Below, one piece after another: positions 1 through 5,359 of a stretch of DNA of 5,446 nt; positions within the stretch are counted from its first letter, which is position 1; each line of letters begins with the position of its first letter. Both the position numbers and the translations under genes were made by a program. Where the stretch lies: the NCBI GenBank assembly GCA_964508705.1, contig CAZDUS010000074.1, positions 1 through 5,446 on the forward strand, given 5' to 3'. The stretch is from CAZDUS01 sp964508705. Its GTDB lineage: Bacteria > Verrucomicrobiota > Kiritimatiellia > CAIKKV01 > CAITUY01. The notes under the pieces are model-generated. The model made no database searches. It was not told the DNA's origin and worked only from the letters and a program-made list of their open reading frames with translations.

Positions 1-575
1 ACCGCGATCCGGCGGCCGTCGCCGAACTGGCCGGCGCCCTGATCGACGGCCTCGCTGCCGCCGGCATGGGTTGCTGCGGCAAGCACTTCCCCGGCCACGG
101 CTGGGTCGCGGCCGATTCCCACTTGGCCATTCCGGTCGATGAGCGCAGCCTCGCCGAGATGGAACCCGACCTCATTCCCTATCGCCGCCTCAAGCTCGAC
201 GGCGTAATGCCCGCCCATGTCATCTACCCCCAGGTCGATTCCCGTCCCGCCGGCTTCTCGCCGGTCTGGCTGGAGAAATTGCGCAAGGAATTCGGTTTCG
301 ACGGCGTCATTTTCAGCGACGACCTGTCGATGGAAGGTGCCGCCTTCGCCGGCAACATGGTGCAGCGCACGGAAGCCGCCTGGGCGGCCGGTTGCGACAT
401 GCTGCTGATCTGCAACGCGCCCGACGCCGTGGCCGATGTGCTGGCGCACTGGCAGCCGGCGCCGGATCCGGTGCGTGCGGCCAGGATTGCGCGCATCGTG
501 CCCGAACCGGCATGGAGTCAGGATCCGGTGCGCTGTGCTGCGGCAAGATCGCTGGCGAGAAACCTTTTCGCATAG
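1..575 (+). CDS. nagZ: Beta-N-acetylhexosaminidase NagZ (GH3), 3' part, N-terminus outside window
   Basis: The first complete codon is at position 3, and 190 residues are visible up to the TAG at 573-575. Full NagZ proteins are about 340 residues, so roughly the first 150 are missing. Visible are KHFPGHG followed by DSH, which carries the Asp-His dyad characteristic of NagZ, then MPAHVIY, and FDGVIFSDDLSMEGAA, which holds the catalytic aspartate nucleophile (first Asp after Ser in SDD), and finally the AGCDMLLICN segment. NagZ acts in the cytoplasm during peptidoglycan recycling. It releases GlcNAc from GlcNAc-1,6-anhydroMurNAc and its peptides, yielding anhydroMurNAc-peptides that in some species induce AmpC beta-lactamase. 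All catalytic elements expected in this half are intact, and there is no frameshift. The next gene on the same strand starts 103 bp downstream. Identification is from remembered family motifs and is strong. Confidence 0.96.
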   Translation, partial: RDPAAVAELAGALIDGLAAAGMGCCGKHFPGHGWVAADSHLAIPVDERSLAEMEPDLIPYRRLKLDGVMPAHVIYPQVDSRPAGFSPVWLEKLRKEFGFDGVIFSDDLSMEGAAFAGNMVQRTEAAWAAGCDMLLICNAPDAVADVLAHWQPAPDPVRAARIARIVPEPAWSQDPVRCAAARSLARNLFA

Positions 576-585
576 AGTAAACTCG

Positions 586-599
586 CTCGGTCGACCGAG
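586..599. repeat. Perfect 14-bp palindrome (CTCGGTCGACCGAG) downstream of nagZ
   Basis: This stretch equals its own reverse complement. A second, alternative pairing surrounds it: AAACTCG at 579-585 with CGAGTTT at 596-602, a 7-bp stem with a 10-nt loop. It lies just after the nagZ stop. No T-run follows, so it is not a canonical intrinsic terminator. It could be an operator half of a paired site (see 612-625) or part of a factor-dependent termination region. The symmetry is seen directly; any function is inference. Confidence 0.5.
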
Positions 600-611
600 T
601 TTCGGCCAGGA

Positions 612-625
612 TCGGACCGGTCCGA
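612..625. repeat. Second perfect 14-bp palindrome (TCGGACCGGTCCGA)
   Basis: This is a perfect palindrome whose centre lies 26 bp from the centre of the one at 586-599, about two and a half helical turns. Both have TCGG in the left arm and CCGA in the right arm. It sits 53 bp before the ATG of the downstream gene, so a transcription-factor site controlling that gene is possible. I see no convincing -35/-10 pair next to it. Function is inference. Confidence 0.45.
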
Positions 626-662
626 CAATCATGGTCTGTCATTGCATCGAAGCACCAAACCT

Positions 663-666
663 GGAG
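663..666 (+). promoter_or_regulatory. Probable ribosome binding site (GGAG) for the 679 start
   Basis: GGAG at 663-666 lies 12 nt before the ATG at 679, at the long end of normal spacing. It is the only purine-rich Shine-Dalgarno-like stretch nearby and supports the ATG at 679. Confidence 0.45.
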
Positions 667-678
667 TGAAAGCGCGCC

Positions 679-2958
679 ATGGCTCTGGTATACAGCAAAA
701 CACCGAAAGGCCTTCGCGAAACGACAGGCAAGACCAAAGACCTCGAGCCGGAAATGCTGGGGGTATTGAAGGCCTGCAAGGATAATCAGTCCGCGGACGA
801 AATTGCCGCTGCCTGGCCCGAAACGGAGCGCAAGACGATTGTTTGGGCGGTTGGCGAACTGACCAGCGCGGGTTACCTGCGCGAAATTTTCGTCGAGCGC
901 CGCCAGCAAGCCGGTACGACCGCGGACGAAGGCATGGATCTGGATTTCGCGTCCATAACCAGTGCGCGCCCGGTCAAACCGCCTCCAGCCGACCCGCGCA
1001 TCGAGGCCGAGCAACAGGCGCGACGCGAAGCGGAAGCAAAAATCCGCCGCGAAGCCGAAGAAAAGGTCCGGCGCGAAGCGGAAGCAAAGATCCGTCGCGA
1101 AGCCGAAGAGAAGGTCCGTCGCGAGGTCGAGGAAAAGGCGCGCATCGAAACCGAGGAACGGGCGCGACTTGAAGCGGAAGAAAGAATCCGCCGCGAAGCG
1201 GAGGAGAAGGCTCGCCGCGAAGCCGAGGAAAAGGCCCGGCGCGAAACCAAGGAGAAGGCCCGGCGCGAAGCCGAAGAAAAGATACGCCGCGAAGCCGGGG
1301 AAAAGGCCCGGCGCGAAGCCGAAGAAAAGATACGCCTCGAAACCGAAGAGAAGGTCCGTCGCGAGGTCGAGGAAAAGGCGCGCATCGAGGCCGTGGAACG
1401 GACGCGACGTGAAGCGGAAGAAAAGATACGCCTCGAAACCGAAGAGAAGGTCCGTCGCGAGGTCGAGGAAAAGGCGCGCATCGAGGCCGTGGAACGGACG
1501 CGACGTGAAGCNNNNNNNNNNNNNNNNNNNNNNNNNNNNNNNNNNNNNNNNNNNNNNNNNNNNNNNNNNNNNNNNNNNNNNNNNNNNNNNNNNNNNNNNN
1601 NNNNNNNNNNNCGCGAAGCGGAAGAAAAGCTGCGCCGCGAGGAGGAGGAAAGGGCGCGGCGCAAGGCCGAGGAAAAGGCGCGGCGCGAGGCGGAGGAGCG
1701 CGCCCGGATCGAGGAAGAAGAACGCGATCGCGAGCGTATCCGCCAGCGCATGCTTGAGCGCAAGGAGGTCCACAAGCGCCAGTCGCGCGTGGCAGCAATA
1801 GTGATCGTCGTCGTCCTGCCGTTTCTCGCGCTATTCCTGATCAAGTTCCTGCCGTTCGACGGCAAGCGCCAGGCTTTCGAGACCATGGCCGCGAGTGCGC
1901 TCGGCGTCAGCGTCAAGGCGGGAAGCGCACAGGTCGAACTCGTGCCGAAGATGAAGCTCACCCTGGAAAACGTCGTCTTCGGCGAGGCCGCCGATGGGGT
2001 GCAGGTGAAACGCGTTGTCCTCGGTGCGCCGCTGTCCGTGCTTTGGCAGATGCCCGCCGAGTTCGATTCCCTGCACCTTGATGATGTCCGATTGCCGCTT
2101 CCGGTGCTGTTGAAACTGTTGGGTACGTCCGCAGGCAAACTGCCGCTCAAGGCTGGAACATTCAGCGCCAGCCGCGTCATCCTGGCCGCGGAACCCGCAT
2201 TCCTGCCGCCGCTGGAGGTCGAGGCCAAGTTGGCCGGAGGCCAGGTGACGGAGTTCGCGGCACAGGCCGACGGCGCCGATTCGGGCAAGGTCAAGCTGAG
2301 CGGAGTGCGCGGGCCCGGCGCCTGGAGCGTGAGCCTGAACGCCGAACGCTTCGACCTGCCGCTTGCCGCAAAACTGAAGCTTGTCGACTTTTCCGCCACG
2401 GGGCAGTTGTCACCCGAACGCCTGACGATAAGCGGGTTCAAGGGCTGGCTGCACAATGGCGAACTCGGCGGCAGCGCGACGCTGACCTGGCAGGGGAACT
2501 GGAAACTCGGCGGAAAATTCTCGGCAACTCGCGTCAGTGCGTCCGCCGCCGCGCCAGGCTGGTTCAAGGATGGCGTCTTCGATGCGCAAGGCGATTTTCT
2601 CGGTGATGCCGCGAAGAGCCAGGACCTGCTGCCCAAGGCGCAGATACAGGCACAGGTCGGCATGTCGCGCGGTGTGCTGGCGGGAATCGACTTCGATCGG
2701 GTCCTGCAGGGCCGTGGCCAGGGAGAGCAGTACACCTTCGAATCGCTCAAGGCCAACCTGTTCTACGACGCCGGACGCATCGAGGCCACGCAGGTCCGGG
2801 TCGCCGCGGGAGCGCTTGCCGCCACGGGCACGGTGACCATCGCCCCCGATCAGACGGCGCGCGGCCGGGTTTCCGTCGAGGTAAAGTCGGGGAGTTCGCG
2901 CCAGAACGTCGGCCTGTCGATCGGCGGAACAGCGACGAAACCGCAATACCAGCGCTGA
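679..2958 (+). CDS. AsmA-like inner-membrane protein with long charged octad-repeat helix (contains assembly gap)
   Basis: Nominally 759 residues, with 34 unknown (278-311) because of the N-run. Domains in order: residues 1-75 look like a compact helical fold ending in LTSAGYLREI, similar to winged-helix or PqqD-type small domains (weak call). Residues 76-107 are a linker ending in a proline-rich stretch. Residues 108 to about 370 are an Arg/Glu/Lys-rich helix of 8-residue repeats of REAEEKAR type. Residues 371-393 form one hydrophobic membrane helix preceded by KRQSR, so the N-terminus should be cytoplasmic. Residues 394-759 begin DGKRQAFETMAASALGVSV, with ELVPKMKLTLENVVFG soon after, which matches the start of AsmA-family domains, and end with an IGGTATKP-type AsmA_2-like tail, so this part should be periplasmic. 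AsmA-like proteins are linked to outer-membrane biogenesis or lipid transport; the specific role here is unknown. It follows nagZ on the same strand and converges with the VanZ-like gene. The frame is open on both sides of the gap. Confidence 0.85.
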   Translation: MALVYSKTPKGLRETTGKTKDLEPEMLGVLKACKDNQSADEIAAAWPETERKTIVWAVGELTSAGYLREIFVERRQQAGTTADEGMDLDFASITSARPVKPPPADPRIEAEQQARREAEAKIRREAEEKVRREAEAKIRREAEEKVRREVEEKARIETEERARLEAEERIRREAEEKARREAEEKARRETKEKARREAEEKIRREAGEKARREAEEKIRLETEEKVRREVEEKARIEAVERTRREAEEKIRLETEEKVRREVEEKARIEAVERTRREXXXXXXXXXXXXXXXXXXXXXXXXXXXXXXXXXXREAEEKLRREEEERARRKAEEKARREAEERARIEEEERDRERIRQRMLERKEVHKRQSRVAAIVIVVVLPFLALFLIKFLPFDGKRQAFETMAASALGVSVKAGSAQVELVPKMKLTLENVVFGEAADGVQVKRVVLGAPLSVLWQMPAEFDSLHLDDVRLPLPVLLKLLGTSAGKLPLKAGTFSASRVILAAEPAFLPPLEVEAKLAGGQVTEFAAQADGADSGKVKLSGVRGPGAWSVSLNAERFDLPLAAKLKLVDFSATGQLSPERLTISGFKGWLHNGELGGSATLTWQGNWKLGGKFSATRVSASAAAPGWFKDGVFDAQGDFLGDAAKSQDLLPKAQIQAQVGMSRGVLAGIDFDRVLQGRGQGEQYTFESLKANLFYDAGRIEATQVRVAAGALAATGTVTIAPDQTARGRVSVEVKSGSSRQNVGLSIGGTATKPQYQR
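1321..1511 (+). repeat. Perfect 96-bp tandem duplication ending at the assembly gap
   Basis: Copy one is 1321-1416 and copy two is 1417-1511. All 95 visible bases of copy two match copy one, and the last base falls in the N-run. Each copy encodes 32 residues, four octads. A 46-bp part of the unit is also found exactly at 1103-1148, 240 bp upstream of 1343-1388. Perfect identity at synonymous positions points to recent duplication or ongoing homogenisation, and further copies may be hidden in the gap. Confidence 0.93.
1512..1611. other. Assembly gap (100 N)
   Basis: Exactly 100 N, a conventional placeholder for a gap of unknown size. Both flanks encode the same octad family on the same strand and in the same frame, which supports the join. 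The octad register does not fit 100 bp: the last unit before the gap starts at 1504 and the first after it at 1612, 108 bp apart, which is 4.5 units. If the register is unbroken, the true missing length should be 16 plus a multiple of 24, for example 88 or 112. Confidence 0.97.
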
Positions 2959-3040
2959 GATCCGGTTGCGGCCGATACACCGTCTGTTTTGCGGTCATCG
3001 GCGCGGCGCTGCCACCGCGGGCGGCGTCCGCGACAGGGAA
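2959..3040. other. Short intergenic region between convergent genes
   Basis: This 82-bp stretch separates two converging stop codons (TGA at 2956-2958 on the plus strand and TGA at 3041-3043 on the minus strand). It holds only short inverted repeats, for example CGCGG at 3002-3006 with CCGCG at 3015-3019, without a T-run on either strand. Some form of termination is expected here, but I cannot identify an intrinsic terminator. Confidence 0.5.
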
Positions 3041-3409
3041 TCAATCTGCGCGCTGCATCGTGCCCCTGGCTTTGGGCAATACGAAGCGACAAAAAGCGAC
3101 ACCGGCAAGAACGCCCGTTCCATCGGCAAACCAGTCGAAAACGTCGCCGAAGCGGGTGGTGATCAGCGTGCCCTGCAGGATTTCAATCACGGCTCCGTGC
3201 GCCAGCAGGCCGATGAAGACAGGCACCACGCGCTGCGGGAAGGCAAGGCATCCGGCGACTGCGAGCGCCAAATAGCCCAAAGCGTGTTGCGCCTTGTCCC
3301 AGAACTGTAAGGCCTGTGGCACGGTGGTGCTCGGGATCAGGGAAAGTATCGTGACCAGCGCAAGGCCGGCAAAAAATACGTACGGCATATAGCGGGGGAG
3401 TCGTTCCAT
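3041..3409 (-). CDS. VanZ-like family integral membrane protein
   Basis: 122 residues from the ATG at 3409 (MERLPRYMPY). About four membrane helices are visible, roughly residues 8-27, 42-57, 61-80 and 97-111. The VanZ-like pattern is clear: WDKAQHALGYLALA (Asp-Lys then His before helix 2), VIEILQG (Glu and Gln in helix 3), then a loop with R-F-G-D-V-F-D before helix 4. VanZ itself confers low-level teicoplanin resistance; most chromosomal VanZ-like proteins have no assigned function, so no resistance role should be assumed. Start choice: an ATG nine bases upstream (3418, MDPMERL) lies only 1 nt after an AGGA motif, whereas 3409 is 10 nt after it, so 3409 is preferred. The frame stays open upstream to 3571, but that extension lacks family character. 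The DUF1499 gene ends 38 bp upstream, consistent with one transcript. Confidence 0.87.
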   Translation of the reverse strand: MERLPRYMPYVFFAGLALVTILSLIPSTTVPQALQFWDKAQHALGYLALAVAGCLAFPQRVVPVFIGLLAHGAVIEILQGTLITTRFGDVFDWFADGTGVLAGVAFCRFVLPKARGTMQRAD

Positions 3410-3447
3410 CGGATCCATTTCCTGGCACTCGTTGCGCTTGGCAGGGA

Positions 3448-3930
3448 TCACGGATGGGCCAGGTAGGCCGTCCGGATCGCTTCGATCCTTTCCCGGTTCA
3501 CCCCGAAATCCTCGCGCCCGAGGCGGCTGGCACTGCGCAGCTCGATCACGCTGCGCGCCGGGTTGAACCAAAACTCCAGGTCGTCGACGAATTTGAGCCA
3601 GCGTGTTTCCGCCTGGACATGGAGATAGTCCGGCCGCTGCTCCACCACCTTGATGTCCGGCATGGCCTGCAGTATGGCCATCAGGGCGCGCAGCGAACTT
3701 TCGCCGGATCCATTCTTGAGCGGCAGCGGCCTGATGTCCGCATAAGCCCGCTGCGGATGGTCCGGATACAGGGCGGACTGGCTGGAGACGCTGTTGCGTG
3801 TCGGCGAGGGCGGCTTGAGGCGTGAATTATGCACGCCGATGTCGGCCGGGCGGTTGCCGCCGAGCATGCCGGACTGGATCGCAATGACGGCGGCCGCGAG
3901 CAGGCCGGAAACAAGGAGGGCGGTTTTCAT
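3448..3930 (-). CDS. DUF1499 family protein with N-terminal signal/anchor
   Basis: 160 residues from the ATG at 3930. Residues 3-24 are a hydrophobic signal or anchor segment behind a single Lys. A variable linker follows, then the DUF1499 core from about residue 45: SVSSQSALYPDHPQRAYADI, the KVVEQRPDYLHVQAETRW block, FVDDLEFWFNP, and SVIELRSASRLGREDFGVNR near the end. These are the hallmark strings I recall for the family. Biochemical function is unknown; the protein is probably membrane-anchored and faces the periplasm. No good Shine-Dalgarno sequence precedes the start (the minus strand reads CATCCTTTCC then ATG), and no nearby alternative start exists in frame. It is first in a probable two-gene unit with the VanZ-like gene 38 bp downstream. 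Confidence 0.9.
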   Translation of the reverse strand: MKTALLVSGLLAAAVIAIQSGMLGGNRPADIGVHNSRLKPPSPTRNSVSSQSALYPDHPQRAYADIRPLPLKNGSGESSLRALMAILQAMPDIKVVEQRPDYLHVQAETRWLKFVDDLEFWFNPARSVIELRSASRLGREDFGVNRERIEAIRTAYLAHP

Positions 3931-4069
3931 GGAAAGGATGGATGCGCGGATCCGAAAAAGGCCGGGGTCGGGAGCCGATGACCAGCGCGGCAGTTGCGTC
4001 CGACACCCGCTCCATCATTCGCGGCGATTTCGATGGCAGGCCTCTTCGACGTCGATTCTGCCCGGCACA
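3931..4069 (-). other. Intergenic region upstream of the DUF1499 gene
   Basis: 139 bp that should contain the promoter for the DUF1499/VanZ pair if those genes are not read through from upstream. I found no convincing sigma-70 hexamer pair, hairpin terminator or repeat in it. Confidence 0.4.
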
Positions 4070-4363
4070 TCAGGCGCCGACAATTGTGATTCGGGAAACA
4101 TCGGCATCGATCTCGTAGCGACAACCAGGTGCTTTCCGGGCCACGATCTCGCGCCCCACAAGATCAAGGATGTCTGCGATGCGAGCCCCGGGCCAGGTGT
4201 TCTGTTCTGTTAGCCTGCGAAAGGGGCGCGGCCAGACTGCAGCGACAGCGCGATCGCCGCCGCAGAACTCCCACTCGAACAGGATTTCCCTGTCATCCTC
4301 ACGATACCGGACAAGGCCGCATCGGCCGTGCTCCTCGATCGTAAGCTTCGGATTCGCAGACAT
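4070..4363 (-). CDS. Unrecognised 97-residue protein
   Basis: I do not recognise this family. The ATG at 4363 (MSANPKLTIE) is preferred over one six codons upstream (4381) because GGAAG lies a few bases before it. Visible features: a charged N-terminal half that reads like beta-strands (GLVRYREDDREILFEWEF), an aromatic and proline-containing middle (AVWPRPF, NTWPG), one amphipathic helix (about residues 60-77, ARIADILDLVGREIVARK), and a closing strand (RYEIDADVSRITIV). There are three cysteines (15, 34, 81), and no signal peptide or membrane segment, so it is probably a small cytosolic alpha/beta protein. It lies between the hydrolase (117 bp upstream) and the DUF1499 gene (139 bp downstream), on the same strand. 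The amphipathic pattern and the Shine-Dalgarno sequence support it being a real gene. Confidence 0.6.
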   Translation of the reverse strand: MSANPKLTIEEHGRCGLVRYREDDREILFEWEFCGGDRAVAAVWPRPFRRLTEQNTWPGARIADILDLVGREIVARKAPGCRYEIDADVSRITIVGA

Positions 4364-4429
4364 GATTCTTCCGCCCAACAAGGTTGTAGGAAAAGTCTGT
4401 TGATGGGGGCATTCTGCAGCGAACCCAAC

Positions 4430-4465
4430 GGGACAGCAAGCGTCATCCCGCTCGGAACCTGTCCC
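4430..4465 (-). terminator. Inverted repeat downstream of the hydrolase gene, possible weak terminator
   Basis: GGGACAG at 4430-4436 pairs with CTGTCCC at 4459-4465 (7 bp perfect, 22-nt loop). Inside the loop, AGCG at 4439-4442 pairs with CGCT at 4449-4452, so a two-step stem can form. It starts 15 bp after the hydrolase stop codon in the direction of transcription. No U-run follows on the minus strand, so intrinsic termination is doubtful; it may be an mRNA-stabilising 3' structure. Confidence 0.3.
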
Positions 4466-4480
4466 ATGTGAGAATACGCC

Positions 4481-5359
4481 CTAGTACTTTTCGCCACGAA
4501 TAAACCGCGAGATTCCGGCAGCAACTTCGGCCTCCTGATCAATAAAGCCGTGTGGCGTACGCCCCTCGCAAGCATTGAGTCCCGCCGGACCATCGTAACC
4601 CGGACCACCGATAACGGTGACGACCTGTTGGCGTATCGCCGGAGTGCGGGCTACGATCCTGCCCATGACATCCGGTGGCGAGCGGATGCATTTGTCTGCG
4701 ACGTGACCAATCACGAGCAGGGGGACGCGAATATCTTCAAGTGGCAGATCAAAGACGGTCTGCGCGACCCATGCCTTCCTCGCCGCGCTTTGGCCCGACA
4801 TCAAAGCGGAAGTAAGCACGATCCCGTCGGGCGCCGAGGGGCCGGATAGACGGGTGGCTGCATTTGCCGCGGAAATCGATCCTCGGCTCGTGCCCACAAC
4901 CCAGACAAAGCCCCGTGTGCGTGTACGCAGATCGGCGATCACCTTTCCAAGATCTTCCGCATGTTCGGTTGTAGTGCGGAATCCTCCGAGGCCGTCTACG
5001 CCATGAAAATCGGATGGCGCATCGATCAGCGCGGTACCGAAACCCGCCGCATTGAAAATCGGGATCGACCGGACAAGCGAATTGCCCTTCAACTCGCGCG
5101 GACAACCGTTATCGTCAAGATTGACATGGCCCGAGCCACCGGGAATCAGCACCATGGTGATCGGGCTTCCTTGCTTTTCCGGTTCCGGTGGCGGCACGAA
5201 TGCATAACGCGTCGTACTGTTGTCGCGGGTCTGAATCATCATCACCTTGCCGCATCGGCCACCGTCTGGCGCTGGCTGCGTCTGGGCAAGGCCCACAGTC
5301 GCCGAAATCAATAACTGTGTACCGAATACCAGGGAACCCGTGAAACGCGAGTTGTTCAC
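4481..5359 (-). CDS. Exported alpha/beta hydrolase with GTSRG nucleophile elbow
   Basis: 292 residues from the GTG at 5359. A signal peptide is apparent: NNSRF, a hydrophobic stretch through LLISATVGLAQ, then likely cleavage near AQ-TQ. The fold markers are VLIPGGSGH (oxyanion-loop region), VWVVGTSRGS with the nucleophile Ser, an Asp in GHVADKC, and a His in RTPHGF near the C-terminus. These are in the right order for a Ser-Asp-His triad. Four cysteines (in GGRCGK, NGCPRE, DKCIRS and NACEGR) suit two disulfides in the periplasm. The substrate cannot be read from sequence; an esterase or related hydrolase is likely. Start choice: a TTG five codons upstream (5374) is possible, but the GTG has a GGA 10 nt before it and overlaps a possible upstream stop codon as GTGA. 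The gene uses more A/T at third positions than nagZ or the AsmA-like gene, suggesting separate ancestry. Confidence 0.85.
   Translation of the reverse strand: MNNSRFTGSLVFGTQLLISATVGLAQTQPAPDGGRCGKVMMIQTRDNSTTRYAFVPPPEPEKQGSPITMVLIPGGSGHVNLDDNGCPRELKGNSLVRSIPIFNAAGFGTALIDAPSDFHGVDGLGGFRTTTEHAEDLGKVIADLRTRTRGFVWVVGTSRGSISAANAATRLSGPSAPDGIVLTSALMSGQSAARKAWVAQTVFDLPLEDIRVPLLVIGHVADKCIRSPPDVMGRIVARTPAIRQQVVTVIGGPGYDGPAGLNACEGRTPHGFIDQEAEVAAGISRFIRGEKY

Larger units (their letters stand above)
1000..1770 (+). repeat. 24-bp (8-residue) coding repeat array encoding an ER/K-rich helix
   Basis: From 1000 to 1503 there are 21 consecutive 24-bp units, each encoding an octad such as REAEEKIR, REVEEKAR, IETEERAR or LETEEKVR. 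After the gap, five more octads follow (1612-1731) and then decay into ERIRQRML. In the octad R1 E2 A3 E4 E5 K6 A7 R8, every charged residue faces an opposite charge four positions away (R1-E5, E2-K6, E4-R8, E5-next R1, K6-next E2), while Ala3 and Ala7 form a 4-spaced stripe. This favours a stable single alpha-helix over a heptad coiled coil. Longer identical blocks are offset by 48, 96 and 240 bp, all multiples of 24, which indicates growth by unit-sized duplication. Confidence 0.9.

Noticed and set aside
1000..1770. CRISPR-like or non-coding satellite interpretation of the 24-bp repeats
   Set aside because: The units are contiguous without spacers, keep a perfect reading frame, and vary mostly by conservative residue changes, so this is a coding repeat.
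313..1773. 486-codon minus-strand open frame with FLGFAPGLF-like repeats resembling membrane helices
   Set aside because: The hydrophobic repeats are only the antisense of AAR/GAR-rich codons, and the frame runs into nagZ antisense and across the gap. It has no family resemblance.
962..1801. 279-codon plus-strand frame rich in KRRSVARSRKRR, resembling a nucleic-acid-binding tail
   Set aside because: It is a frame-shifted reading of the octad repeat, with no independent start signal and no folded domain.
873..2756. 627-codon open frame on the minus strand opposite the AsmA-like gene
   Set aside because: It is Ser/Arg-rich low-complexity antisense of the E/R/K repeat and GC-rich codons. The plus-strand frame has the AsmA-like domain, a membrane helix and a ribosome site. 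The repeat region is open in several frames because the 24-bp units contain few stop triplets.
2997..3027. Bidirectional intrinsic terminator between the convergent genes
   Set aside because: Only 5-6 bp stems with no T-run on either strand, which is not distinguishable from GC-rich background.
3410..3571. N-terminal extension of the VanZ-like gene up to 3571
   Set aside because: The extra 54 codons overlap the DUF1499 gene in another frame and encode no family features. The family-like N-terminus begins at MERLPRYMPY with a ribosome site just upstream.
3794..4213. 139-codon plus-strand frame
   Set aside because: It overlaps the DUF1499 start and most of the 97-residue gene on the other strand, has no domain character, and reads as a shadow frame.
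4373..4379. GTTGGGC (minus strand) before the 97-residue gene as a second integron core site
   Set aside because: A GTTRRRY match is expected by chance about once per kilobase per strand, and no L'/L'' arms or RYYYAAC partner can be found at attC-like spacing upstream.
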